From DAIOFH01 sp036745875 (GTDB lineage Bacteria > Planctomycetota > SZUA-567), in contig DAIOFH010000095.1 of assembly GCA_036745875.1 (NCBI GenBank), positions 1-15,399 of the forward strand: DNA of 15,399 nucleotides. The letters run 5' to 3'. The position numbers were made by a program, and so were the translations under genes. Below are positions 1 to 8,177 of this stretch, piece after piece. The notes under the pieces were generated by a model. That model ran no database searches. It was not told the DNA's origin and saw nothing but the letters and a program-made list of their open reading frames with translations. The first letter of the stretch is position 1, and every line of letters begins with the position of its first letter.

Positions 1-24
1 TGTTCCGATTTAGGGGATCTATCC

Positions 25-1530
25 ATGGATCAGCCAATGATATCCTTTCGCGCCATCTCGAAAAGTTTTCCCGGGCAAAAAGCCCTGGAGGATGTTTCCT
101 TCGATGTCAAGAAAGGTGAGATTCACGCCCTCCTCGGCGAAAACGGCGCAGGCAAGTCCACCTTGCTTAACGTTTTCCACGGCGTTTTCCCGCCGACTTC
201 GGGCGAAATGTTTATTGAAGGTCAAAAGACGGCTTTTGCCGACACCCACGAGGCGCTCATGTCCGGTATCGTCAAGATACACCAGGAAATCAACATGGTG
301 CCGGAGATGACCGTGTGGGAAAACCTCTTTCTCGGCCTGGAAAAACGCAAATTCGGTTTCATCGACAAGCGCTCCATGATCGCCGAAACGCAGAAGCACC
401 TGAACACGCTGAAATGCTCCTTCTCCCCCACCGAAAAAACAGGACGCCTGAGTGTCGGCGAAAAGCAGATGCTGCAGATCGCCAAGGCGCTTCTCATAAA
501 TGCCCGGATCATCTCCTTCGACGAACCGACTTCCTCCCTGTCCAGCAAGGAAACGGAGACCCTGTTCGGCATCATCAGGAAGTTGCGGTCTGAAGGCATC
601 ACCATCCTGTACATCAGCCACAAGCTTGACGAAATTTTCGCCATGTGCGACAGGGCCACTGTACTCCGCGACGGCAAATACATCAACACCTTCGACATCG
701 CCAGCGTCGACAAGCAGGAACTGATCAAAAACATGGTCGGCCGCGACGTCGCGATGTTCGCCACCCGCCACCGCCCCTCCCGAGCGGACTATTCAGCCCC
801 TGTCCTGGAAATCGAGGGCCTGTCCGGGGAAAGCGGCATGTTCCGCGAGGTCAGCTTCAAGCTGCACAAGGGCGAAATACTCGGCTTCTTCGGCCTTGTC
901 GGCGCCGGACGGACCGAAGTCATGCGCGCCATCTTCGGCGCGGACCGCAGATCGGCGGGAACCATGCGCATGCACGGCAGGAACATGGTCAACAACCACC
1001 CGGCGGACGGCGTCAAGGCCGGTATCGCCCTTATCCCCGAAAACCGCAAGGAACAGGGCTTCGCTCCCAACCTCTCCAACGGCGACAATATCGCCCTGGC
1101 GTCCCTCGGGAAATACCGCAAGGGCTTTTTCGTGACCAGCGAATCCAAACGCAGGAACGCCCTGCTCAGGGGCACCTCCGTCAGGCTCTACCCGAACGAC
1201 CCGGCCTTTTTGACCAACAATCTTTCGGGCGGCAATGCACAAAAGGTTATCCTCGCCAAATGGCTGTCGACCGAATCCGACATCATGATTCTCGATGAAC
1301 CGACCAAGGGCATCGACGTCGCGGCGAAGGCTGAAATCTATTCCTTGATGGAAGACATGGTCGAGGCGGGGAAATCCATCATCATGGTTTCCTCCGAAAT
1401 GCCGGAACTGATCGGCATGAGCGACCGGGTGATTGTTATGAGGGAAGGGCGTGTAGTCGCCGACTGCGAACGTTGCGACTGCAATGAACATACGTTATTG
1501 ACCTATGCCGTAGAGGGGGCCGGTGCATGA
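25..1530 (+). CDS. Sugar ABC transporter, tandem ATP-binding protein (RbsA/MglA type)
   Basis: This 501-residue protein should be the cytoplasmic energy-coupling subunit of a ribose/galactose-class importer. Two nucleotide-binding domains are fused. The first has Walker A GENGAGKST at residues 38-46, signature LSVGEKQ from residue 142 and Walker B FDEPTSS with Asp166-Glu167. The second has the degenerate Walker A GLVGAGRTE usual for this family, then LSGGNAQK and ILDEPTKGID. Length is normal for RbsA/MglA. The ATG at 25 has an AGGGGA ribosome site 8 nt upstream; Met5 is a less likely start. The stop overlaps the permease start in ATGA, so the two are translationally coupled. The cognate binding protein is not in view and probably lies upstream of the window. 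The family is certain; the substrate cannot be read from the sequence. Confidence 0.95.
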   Translation: MDQPMISFRAISKSFPGQKALEDVSFDVKKGEIHALLGENGAGKSTLLNVFHGVFPPTSGEMFIEGQKTAFADTHEALMSGIVKIHQEINMVPEMTVWENLFLGLEKRKFGFIDKRSMIAETQKHLNTLKCSFSPTEKTGRLSVGEKQMLQIAKALLINARIISFDEPTSSLSSKETETLFGIIRKLRSEGITILYISHKLDEIFAMCDRATVLRDGKYINTFDIASVDKQELIKNMVGRDVAMFATRHRPSRADYSAPVLEIEGLSGESGMFREVSFKLHKGEILGFFGLVGAGRTEVMRAIFGADRRSAGTMRMHGRNMVNNHPADGVKAGIALIPENRKEQGFAPNLSNGDNIALASLGKYRKGFFVTSESKRRNALLRGTSVRLYPNDPAFLTNNLSGGNAQKVILAKWLSTESDIMILDEPTKGIDVAAKAEIYSLMEDMVEAGKSIIMVSSEMPELIGMSDRVIVMREGRVVADCERCDCNEHTLLTYAVEGAGA

Positions 1531-2489
1531 ACATGAAAAAGCTTTTTTCCATCCATGGGCGCGAACTCAGCGCCTTGATCGCCATTATCCTGATGTTTAT
1601 CGTCTTTTCGCTGATAGACTCGATTTACATCTCCGGCGACAATATCCGTGACATTGTCGAACAAGCCACCATCTACGGCCTGATGGGCATCGGCATGACC
1701 GGCATCATCATCTCCGGCGGCATCGACCTGTCGGTCGGTTCCTCCCTTGCGCTCGTGGCCGTCGTCGTGGCTCGCATGGCGGTCAGCGGCATGCACCCGG
1801 TCTTCTGCCTCATAATCGGCGTGATTCTCGGCCTGTTCCTCGGCCTCATCAACGGCCTTCTCGTGACCCGGCTGAAGCTCCAGCCGTTTATCGCCACCAT
1901 GGGCGCGATGTCCATCTATCGCGGCGCAGCCTACCTTTACACCGAAGGCATCCCGGTAATCGGCGTTCCGTCCGCCTACCGCTATTTTGTTGACGGCGAG
2001 CTGTTCCCCTACGTCAGGTCGTCCATCATCATCTTCGTCCTTTTCGCGCTTTTCGTGCACATCCTCCTGAAATACACCTGCTTCGGCAACCACGTCTACG
2101 CCGTCGGCGGCAATGAGGAAGCGGCAAGGCTCTCGGGCGTCAGGGTCGGTTATGTCAAGACCATGATCTACGCCGTCGGCATGGCCGGCACCGCCCTCGC
2201 AGCCATCGTCCAGCTCGGCGCAGGCGACCCGACAACCGGCCAGGGCTATGAACTGAACGCCATCGCGGCGGCCGCCATCGGCGGTACCAGCATGGCGGGC
2301 GGGCGCGGCACCATTATGGGCACCGTCCTCGGCGCGATCCTCTTCTCCGGCCTGAAAGTCGGCCTGATCGTGGCCGGTGTCGACATCTTCTGGCAGTATG
2401 TGGCGACGGGCCTCGTCATCATCATTTCCGCCTACGTGGAAGTACTGCAAAACCGAATTTCAGCCGCTCCAAGCTCAAGCCGCGCATAG
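1527..2489 (+). CDS. Sugar ABC transporter permease (RbsC type)
   Basis: This 320-residue, very hydrophobic inner-membrane protein is the BPD_transp_2 permease partner of the ATPase just upstream. It carries the family hallmark GMTGIIISGGIDLSVGS in the N-terminal third. The cytoplasmic loop GNHVYAVGGNEEAARLSGV, which contacts the ATPase, follows, and then GGTSMAGGRGTIMGTVLGA near the C-terminus. About eight to ten membrane segments are visible. The start overlaps the ATPase stop by 4 nt. Only one permease is present before the terminator, so the channel is either a homodimer, as in RbsC, or uses a partner encoded upstream. The substrate is unknown. Its hydrophilic tail (SAAPSSSRA) is unremarkable. 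Confidence 0.93.
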   Translation: MNMKKLFSIHGRELSALIAIILMFIVFSLIDSIYISGDNIRDIVEQATIYGLMGIGMTGIIISGGIDLSVGSSLALVAVVVARMAVSGMHPVFCLIIGVILGLFLGLINGLLVTRLKLQPFIATMGAMSIYRGAAYLYTEGIPVIGVPSAYRYFVDGELFPYVRSSIIIFVLFALFVHILLKYTCFGNHVYAVGGNEEAARLSGVRVGYVKTMIYAVGMAGTALAAIVQLGAGDPTTGQGYELNAIAAAAIGGTSMAGGRGTIMGTVLGAILFSGLKVGLIVAGVDIFWQYVATGLVIIISAYVEVLQNRISAAPSSSRA

Positions 2490-2515
2490 TTTTCCGGCCG
2501 TCCCACTCTTTCCCG

Positions 2516-2541
2516 CACCCCCCGGCGCGATCCGGGGGGTG
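2516..2541 (+). terminator. Rho-independent terminator after the left transporter operon
   Basis: A perfect 10-bp GC-rich stem is formed by CACCCCCCGG (2516-2525) and CCGGGGGGTG (2532-2541), with a 6-nt loop. It is followed by TTCACTTTT, a modest T-rich tail. It lies 27 nt after the permease stop and before the GRE promoter region. It should separate the left transporter transcript from the GRE transcript. Confidence 0.8.
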
Positions 2542-2581
2542 TTCACTTTTGTGCAGGAAGGGGGGAAATGGTGATAAATTG

Positions 2582-2595
2582 TGCACATATGTGCA
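2582..2595. promoter_or_regulatory. Perfect 14-bp palindrome, putative operator upstream of the GRE gene
   Basis: TGCACATATGTGCA is a perfect inverted repeat. It is flanked by ATTG on the left and, two bases displaced, CAAT on the right. It sits about 27 bp upstream of the proposed -35 element of the GRE promoter, a position suited to an activator or an upstream repressor site. It lacks the central CG of LacI-family operators and does not match the 26-bp repeat at 14148-14173. The regulator is probably not the LacI protein encoded here. No known consensus was recognised. Confidence 0.45.
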
Positions 2596-2621
2596 TTCAA
2601 TGAAAATATTCTACAAAATTC

Positions 2622-2650
2622 TTGCATAGTCCGCTCGGATCGGGTACAGT
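2622..2650 (+). promoter_or_regulatory. Candidate sigma70-type promoter for the GRE-activase unit
   Basis: TTGCAT (2622-2627) and TACAGT (2645-2650) are spaced by exactly 17 nt. The match to consensus is weak (3/6 and 4/6), so an activator may be needed, consistent with the palindrome upstream. A strong ribosome site, TAAGGAG (2675-2681), follows 7 nt before the GRE start codon. The surrounding DNA (2570-2640) is clearly more AT-rich than the genes around it. Confidence 0.4.
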
Positions 2651-2688
2651 AATCAGTAGAAGTCTCGTTAAGCATAAGGAGTGGTCAA

Positions 2689-5097
2689 ATGCAGACAAAG
2701 CGCTATTTACCCGATGGAATTACCCGTGAGGAGCGGACACGCTTCCTTAACGACCGTATCCGCACCCAGCGCCCCGGCATTTCAGTCGAGCGCGCCCGCC
2801 TGGTCACCGAAGCCGACCGGGAGACACAGGGCGAGCCGACCATTGTCAAGCGGGCGAAGGCGCTTCGCCATGTACTTGAAAACATGCGGGTCTACATCCT
2901 TGACGAGGAAATCATAGTCGGCCACCATGCGGACCAGCTGCGTTATGCGCCGATGTTTCCCGAAATCTGCGACTTCTCTGAAGAGGAACTGGATCTCTGC
3001 CCGAACCGCAAGGTCGACACCCTGCAGATCAGCCCGGAAGACCGGGAATACCTCCTGAACGAAATCTATCCCTACTGGGAAGGAAAGAAGCAGGGCGATC
3101 TGGCCAGCCATTACTTCCCGCCGTCATTGAAAAAGGAATTGGCCTGCAAGAACAAGGTTTTCAACCCGGTCAGCCGTACGCGTAGCGGTTACGGCCACTA
3201 TACGCCGGACTTCCCGACAATTCTGGAAAAAGGCTTTGCCGGCGTGCAAAAGCAGGCAGAAGAAGCCCTCCGCGACTTGTCGGACTTTGACCCGGATTAT
3301 GGCGACAAGATGCACTTTTACCAAAGCGTCGTCATCATCGCCGAAGGCGTGCGGATTTTCGCCGAACGTCACGCCGCGCTTGCGCGGGAAATGGCTGCGA
3401 TGGAATCGGATCCGCGCCGGAAGCGGGAACTTGAATGTATCGCCGCCGTCTGCGGACGCGTTCCCTATTATCCCGCGGAGAACTATCACGAGGCGCTGCA
3501 ATCCTACTGGTTTACCCTGCTTATCGACTATATCGGCCAAAACGGCTCCGCCATTTCGGCAGGGCGCTTTGACCAGTATATCTATCCTTTCTACCGTGCC
3601 GATGTGGAACGCGGACGGATCACCCGCGAAGACGCCATGGAACTCCTCGAAGCGCTCCTGGTGCAGCACCTCGACATCATCAAGGCCGGCGCGTACGAAA
3701 GCGTCAGGAACAACGGCGGCTTTGCAACCACAATCCATTTGAGCATTTCCGGCGTCGACACGCAGGGGAATGACGCAACCAACGACATCAGCTACATGGT
3801 TCTCGAAGCGGACAAGCATGTCTTCAACAGCGAACCGAACATCGGCCTGCGCGTCAGCCGAAATACGCCTGACGACATCGTCGAGAAGCTGCTGGAAAAC
3901 CTCGCCGATTGCGAAGGCGGCAAATACCCGATCTTCAACGACGACGCGATCATCCCCGCCCTGGAAAAGGACGGCGCGAGCCACGAAGACGCGATGGACT
4001 ACAGCGTTGTCGGCTGCGTGGAGCCGACGCCAAGCGGCAATACCATGGGTCTGACGAACGCCTGCTTTTTCAATGTCGCCAAGTGCCTGGAACTGGCGCT
4101 CAACAACGGCGTGTGCATGTTGACCGGCGACAAGATGGGGCCGGAGACCGGCGACGTCTCGGCCATGGCCTCCTACGACGATGTCTGGAAAGCGTTTTAC
4201 ACCCAGCTCGAATATTTCACGCGGCGCACCACCCTTGCCATGAACCTCATTGTCGCAGCGATTGCCAGGCACGCCCCGCACGTCTATTGCTCGCTCGTCA
4301 CCCAGGGTTGCCTGGAAAAGGGTCTGGATTCGGCGGCAGGCGGCGCGAAGTACAATTATGTCGGCATCCAGGCGGTGGGCATAGCCGATGCGGCGGACTC
4401 CCTGTATGTGCTTAAAAAGATGGTATTCGATGACAAGGTCGTGACCCTGGCGAAGTTCAGGGAAATGCTCCTGACAAATTTCAAGGACGACGAACTGTTC
4501 CGCCAGCGCTGCATAAACCATGTCGCGAAGTACGGCAACGATATTGACGAGGTGGATGGTATCGCCCGGCAGGTGGCCGAGACGTATTGCCACGAAATTT
4601 GCCGCGGCACCGACATGCGGGGCGGCAAGTACCGTGCCGGATTGTACTGCCTGTCGTCCAATACACCGATCGGCAGGCAGACGGCGGCCTTGCCGTCGGG
4701 ACGCCTTGCCGGGACCCCTCTCGGCGACGGCGGCGTATCGCCGAAGCACGGCATGGACACGAGCGGTCCCACGGCGGCGGCGAAGTCCGTTGCCAAGCTG
4801 GATCATTCACTGGCGACGAACGGCACGAACTATAACCAGAAGTATCTTGCCAGCCTTATGGCGAAGCCGGAAAACCGGAAGCGCCTCGTGCAGATGATAC
4901 GCACCTATTTCAAGCTTGGCGGTTTTCAGATCCAGTTCAACATCCTGAGCCCGGAAACGCTCAAGAACGCCCAGGCCAACCCCGAGGCCTACCGTTCCCT
5001 GGTCGTCAGGGTGGCGGGATACAGCGCCTTCTTCATAGAGCTTGATTCGGAGATTCAGGACGAGATCATTCAGCGGACGGAATTGGCGAGTTTATGA
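2689..5097 (+). CDS. Glycyl radical enzyme, PFL2/diol-dehydratase-like branch, substrate unknown
   Basis: This 802-residue cytoplasmic enzyme has the full length of the PflD/glycerol dehydratase/choline lyase group. The N-terminal PFL domain includes the typical SVERARLVTEADRETQGEP stretch. The catalytic thiyl loop is GCVEP with Cys443 and the general-base candidate Glu445. The C-terminal glycyl radical motif is RVAGYSA with Gly777, 25 residues from the end. The single Cys before Val-Glu excludes pyruvate formate-lyase proper, which has adjacent Cys-Cys, and fits C-O, C-N or C-S lyases and dehydratases. His170 in GHYTPDF is kept. The segment NGSAIS (285-290) and Asn457 differ from what I recall in glycerol dehydratase. 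TAAGGAG 7 nt upstream fixes the start. The activase overlaps by ATGA. Flanking sugar transporters suggest a sugar, polyol or derivative as substrate, but that is inference. Confidence 0.95.
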   Translation: MQTKRYLPDGITREERTRFLNDRIRTQRPGISVERARLVTEADRETQGEPTIVKRAKALRHVLENMRVYILDEEIIVGHHADQLRYAPMFPEICDFSEEELDLCPNRKVDTLQISPEDREYLLNEIYPYWEGKKQGDLASHYFPPSLKKELACKNKVFNPVSRTRSGYGHYTPDFPTILEKGFAGVQKQAEEALRDLSDFDPDYGDKMHFYQSVVIIAEGVRIFAERHAALAREMAAMESDPRRKRELECIAAVCGRVPYYPAENYHEALQSYWFTLLIDYIGQNGSAISAGRFDQYIYPFYRADVERGRITREDAMELLEALLVQHLDIIKAGAYESVRNNGGFATTIHLSISGVDTQGNDATNDISYMVLEADKHVFNSEPNIGLRVSRNTPDDIVEKLLENLADCEGGKYPIFNDDAIIPALEKDGASHEDAMDYSVVGCVEPTPSGNTMGLTNACFFNVAKCLELALNNGVCMLTGDKMGPETGDVSAMASYDDVWKAFYTQLEYFTRRTTLAMNLIVAAIARHAPHVYCSLVTQGCLEKGLDSAAGGAKYNYVGIQAVGIADAADSLYVLKKMVFDDKVVTLAKFREMLLTNFKDDELFRQRCINHVAKYGNDIDEVDGIARQVAETYCHEICRGTDMRGGKYRAGLYCLSSNTPIGRQTAALPSGRLAGTPLGDGGVSPKHGMDTSGPTAAAKSVAKLDHSLATNGTNYNQKYLASLMAKPENRKRLVQMIRTYFKLGGFQIQFNILSPETLKNAQANPEAYRSLVVRVAGYSAFFIELDSEIQDEIIQRTELASL

Positions 5098-6011
5098 ATA
5101 CCGAAACAAGCGAAAATGCAAACACGAAAGCGCTGGTGTACGACATCCAGCGCTTTTGTCTGCATGACGGCCCGGGCGTGCGGACGACGGTGTTTTTCAA
5201 GGGTTGCCCGCTGCGCTGCCCTTGGTGCTCCAATCCGGAATCGATCAGCCCGTCCCCTGAAATATACCACATCAGGTCGAAATGCATCGCCTGCGGTGAA
5301 TGCGTCAGCGCCTGCAAGGAGGGCTGCCTGGAGTTGGCGGACGGCGAACTGCGGATTGACCGCGGGAAATGCGCCGGCTGTTTTTCCTGCGTGGCGGCCT
5401 GTCCGACCAGGGCATTGGTGAAAAAGGGCGAGGAGACGACGGCGGCTGAGCTTCTTCGCAAAGCGCTTGCAGACCGCGACTTTTACGACGAGTCCGGCGG
5501 AGGGGTGACCGTATCCGGCGGCGAACCCCTATCGCAGCCGCGTGCCGTCGCCGAATTTTTACGCCTGGTCAAGGCGGAAGGGTTGCATACCGCGATGGAA
5601 ACATCGGGTTTTGCTTCCCGGGAAGCGCTCCTGGGCGTGCTGCCGTATTGCGACCTTGTCTATATCGACGTCAAACACGCCGATCCATTGCGGCACCGCG
5701 AAATCGTCGGCCAGGACAATGGGATTATTCACGACAATCTCCGGTATCTCGCCGGAACGGGAAAGGAAGTCATTGTCCGCCTGCCGCTGATTCCCGGCTA
5801 CAACATGGACGGGGACAGCATCGACAAACTGATTGCCTTGTTAAAGCCGCTCGCCCTCCCGGTTGAGCCGCTCCTTTTCCATCAGTTCGGTAAAAACAAA
5901 TACCTCTCCGTCGGCAGGAAATACGACCTCGCCGAAGCAAGGCCGTTGGACGAAAGCGAGATAGAAATCGTTCGGGAGAAGCTGGCCGCGGCCGGGTTGC
6001 GTATTATATAG
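5094..6011 (+). CDS. Glycyl radical enzyme activating enzyme (radical SAM)
   Basis: This 305-residue activase should use a [4Fe-4S] cluster and S-adenosylmethionine to make the glycyl radical on Gly777 of the enzyme encoded just upstream. The radical-SAM motif is CPLRCPWC with Cys38, Cys42 and Cys45. A ferredoxin-like insert follows with two cluster sets: Cys64-67-70-74 and Cys93-96-99-103, the latter ending in CP. An extra Cys78 lies between them. This two-cluster insert is typical of activases of dehydratase/lyase-type GREs and is absent from the short pyruvate formate-lyase activase. VSGGEPL, the SAM-binding glycine-rich segment, is present. The ATG overlaps the GRE stop in ATGA, so the pair is co-translated. 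The gene ends 2 nt before the stop codon of the convergent LacI gene. Confidence 0.96.
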   Translation: MNTETSENANTKALVYDIQRFCLHDGPGVRTTVFFKGCPLRCPWCSNPESISPSPEIYHIRSKCIACGECVSACKEGCLELADGELRIDRGKCAGCFSCVAACPTRALVKKGEETTAAELLRKALADRDFYDESGGGVTVSGGEPLSQPRAVAEFLRLVKAEGLHTAMETSGFASREALLGVLPYCDLVYIDVKHADPLRHREIVGQDNGIIHDNLRYLAGTGKEVIVRLPLIPGYNMDGDSIDKLIALLKPLALPVEPLLFHQFGKNKYLSVGRKYDLAEARPLDESEIEIVREKLAAAGLRII

Positions 6012-6013
6012 CG

Positions 6014-7066
6014 CTATTTTCCGATCCGTTTTTCCGATCCGTTCAGGATCAGTTCGGCCGGGATGATGTGTTCACGGCGGGCAAGGATAGGCTGTTCCGA
6101 GCGTTCGAGCAGCATCTGCATGGCGATTCGGCCCATGTTCTGTGCGTTACGCTCGACATAACTGTAGTTCAGGTTCACGATATCGAGAAAATCGATATGG
6201 TCGAAGCCGATGCAGCAGATATCGTGCTGCAGGCGCAGGCCTGCCTCCAATATCGCCTTGAAAAATCCCCGAGCCACCAAACCGTTGCCAAGGAACAACG
6301 CTTCCGGCAGGTCGTTATTGTCGATCATGGCCTTGGTAATGCGGTAGGAATCATCAGTCGACAGGACGAAATCGTGGAGCTTGAGGTGGTCGGCTGAAGG
6401 CGTCAGGCCCCGCAACTGCATGGCGGAAACAAAGCCTTCGTAGCGCTTCGCGCCAAGATCGAGCTTGATGTCCGAAATTATGGCGCCGATGCGGCGGTTG
6501 CCGCCGTCGATCAATGCTTCCGTCGCCAGGAACGCGCCGTTGTAATTGTCGAAATACACGCCATCCCACTGCGGGTTTACCAGTCGCCTGTCGACCATGA
6601 CGACAGGGACGCCGAGGCCGTCCAGCAGGCTTTGCAGGTTGCGGCGCTCGATTATGCTGCCATAATCCACCTCGGGGGTGATGAGCAGGCCACGCACCCG
6701 CTGTTCCCGGAGGGTCGACAGGGAACGGAATTCCTTGGCCACACTGTTGTCGGTGTTGCAGAGGATCATGGTGAGGTCGCTCGCGTCCACCACTTCGCCG
6801 ACGCCGGTGAGGATCTTTCCGAAGAAGTCGTTGTCAAGCTGCGGGACGACGACGCCTATGGCGTTGGATTCGCGCCGGGAAAGGCCCCGTGCCATGGCCG
6901 AGGGCTTGTAATCGTTTTCCTCGATGACCCGCATGACCTGCTTGCGGGTCTTTGCTCCCACATATCCGGAATTGTTGAGCACCCTCGACACCGTGGACGT
7001 GGAGACGCCGGCTTTGCCCGCAATATCACGGATCGTCATGCTTACGCTGCGCTCATCCAGGTTCAT
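6014..7066 (-). CDS. LacI-family transcriptional repressor
   Basis: This 350-residue DNA-binding regulator is probably the sugar-responsive repressor of the - strand operon whose last gene it is. The N-terminal helix-turn-helix TIRDIAGKAGVSTSTVSRVLN is followed by the hinge helix YKPSAMARGLSRRES and a periplasmic-binding-protein-like effector domain beginning IGVVVPQLDNDFF. The start at 7066 has no good ribosome site. An alternative ATG at 7039 gives MTIRDIAGK, closer to the usual LacI N-terminus, so the first nine residues are doubtful. It follows the permease by 92 nt on the same strand and converges with the GRE activase. The last codons (SEKRIGK) are made by a tandem 13-bp duplication. 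The likely operator is the 26-bp inverted repeat at 14148-14173. Confidence 0.94.
   Translation of the reverse strand: MNLDERSVSMTIRDIAGKAGVSTSTVSRVLNNSGYVGAKTRKQVMRVIEENDYKPSAMARGLSRRESNAIGVVVPQLDNDFFGKILTGVGEVVDASDLTMILCNTDNSVAKEFRSLSTLREQRVRGLLITPEVDYGSIIERRNLQSLLDGLGVPVVMVDRRLVNPQWDGVYFDNYNGAFLATEALIDGGNRRIGAIISDIKLDLGAKRYEGFVSAMQLRGLTPSADHLKLHDFVLSTDDSYRITKAMIDNNDLPEALFLGNGLVARGFFKAILEAGLRLQHDICCIGFDHIDFLDIVNLNYSYVERNAQNMGRIAMQMLLERSEQPILARREHIIPAELILNGSEKRIGK
6017..6042. repeat. Tandem 13-bp duplication at the 3' end of the LacI gene
   Basis: TTTTCCGATCCGT occurs twice, head to tail (6017-6029 and 6030-6042), inside the last codons of the repressor. Thirteen is not a multiple of three, so the duplication changes the reading frame of the end and creates the present TAG at 6014-6016. 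With one copy the frame would read a few residues further, to a TAA inside the activase gene end, making the two genes overlap. Confidence 0.85.
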
Positions 7067-7108
7067 CTGTGAAATCCGTTCGGAAAGTAGAGTGGAATAG
7101 AAAACCGC

Positions 7109-7144
7109 ATAACAAAGTTATAACGCCCCAGGCATTTTTGCAAA
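7109..7144 (-). promoter_or_regulatory. Possible weak internal promoter before the LacI gene
   Basis: On the - strand, TTTGCA (7139-7144) and TATAAC (7117-7122) are spaced by 16 nt. The -10 element is inside a small inverted repeat, ATAAC-AAA-GTTAT (7109-7121), which might be an operator half or a hairpin. This could give the repressor separate basal expression from the operon. Support is weak. Confidence 0.25.
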
Positions 7145-7158
7145 CAAGAAACATGCGG

Positions 7159-8160
7159 TCAGGCCTTGGCCGGCTGCTGCACCTTGGCCCGTTTCCCCGC
7201 GAAAAATCCCATGCTGTTCAAGGACTGGAAAAAGACCACTATCAGGAGGATCAGGCCAGTAATCACCTGTTCCCACAGGGGGTTCAGCATTTTTTGCATG
7301 TTGAAGATATTCGACAGGAAGCCAAGTATCCATGCCCCGACAAACGTCCCGAGAAGCCTCCCGCGTCCGCCCGTCAGGTAGGTGCCGCCGAGGACCGCCG
7401 CTGCGATGGCGTACATTTCATAACTCGTCCCGGCGAGGGGATAGGCGGCCTGCGTCCTCGCGGCCAGGAGGATCCCGGCCAACGCCGCAAGCATGCCGCA
7501 GATGATATGCGCGAGAAGCATGGTGTTGAAGACATTGACCCCCATCAGCCGCGCCGCTTCCTCGTTGCTGCCCACCGCATAGATGTTCCTGAACGACGCG
7601 ATGTTTTTCATGAGGAAGCCGATCACGATGAATATGACCGCAAACACGATCAGATAGGTGTTCAGGTACTCGCCGAGGGAAAAACGCCCGAACGCCTGGA
7701 GCGCCGTGTTGACCTGCTTCGGCTTGAAGGTGTCGCCCCTGGTGAGCATCAGCAGTATGCCTTGCACGCCCATCTGGGTCGAGATGGTGGCGACCATGGC
7801 GGGTATGCGCATGCGGCAGATAAGTATCGTGTTGATAATGCCGAGGACCACTCCCACGCCGAGGGGCACCAGGAAGGCCAGGGCGGCGGAATACTGGCTG
7901 AAATAAAGGGCCAGGTAGCTGCAGAAGGCGAACGAGGTGCTGACGCTGAGGTCAATGGAACCGGAGATGATCACCAGGGTCATGCCGCAGGCCATCAACC
8001 CCCGTATCGCCGATTGTCTGCCGACGTTGGCGAAATTATTGAGGGTGAAAAAAGCGTCCATGTTGATGGCAATGCCAATGAGGATGATTATCAGCAACCC
8101 GACAAACGCGCTGTTGTCCGCCAGGAGCTTGCCGAAAGAGCCGGAGTTTTTGTTATTCAT
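7159..8160 (-). CDS. Sugar ABC transporter permease (RbsC/YjfF type), second permease of the right operon
   Basis: This 333-residue inner-membrane BPD_transp_2 permease has the motif GMTLVIISGSIDLSVSTS, the ATPase-contact loop NIYAVGSNEEAARLMGV and the C-terminal GGTYLTGGRGRLLGTFVGA. It starts at the ATG at 8160 (MNNKNSG) with a modest AGGTG site; the frame stays open far upstream, but that is read-through in another gene. It begins 17 nt after the preceding permease stop. By position it corresponds to YjfF of the E. coli YtfQ-YtfR-YtfT-YjfF furanose importer, whose channel is made of two different permeases. It ends with a charged tail (AGKRAKVQQPAKA). Confidence 0.92.
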   Translation of the reverse strand: MNNKNSGSFGKLLADNSAFVGLLIIILIGIAINMDAFFTLNNFANVGRQSAIRGLMACGMTLVIISGSIDLSVSTSFAFCSYLALYFSQYSAALAFLVPLGVGVVLGIINTILICRMRIPAMVATISTQMGVQGILLMLTRGDTFKPKQVNTALQAFGRFSLGEYLNTYLIVFAVIFIVIGFLMKNIASFRNIYAVGSNEEAARLMGVNVFNTMLLAHIICGMLAALAGILLAARTQAAYPLAGTSYEMYAIAAAVLGGTYLTGGRGRLLGTFVGAWILGFLSNIFNMQKMLNPLWEQVITGLILLIVVFFQSLNSMGFFAGKRAKVQQPAKA

Positions 8161-8177
8161 TATGCACCTGTATTCGT

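Noticed and set aside
3124..4806. 560-codon open frame on the - strand opposite the GRE gene
   Set aside because: It is an antisense shadow of a GC-rich gene with strong codon bias; it has no family motifs and the + strand frame carries all GRE motifs. The same applies to long opposite-strand frames at 1503-2450, 7069-8181, 8190-9284, 9881-10804, 10808-11830 and 12425-14143.
2689..5097. Pyruvate formate-lyase (pflB)
   Set aside because: The adjacent Cys-Cys pair is missing; GCVEP and the double-ferredoxin activase mark the dehydratase/lyase branch.
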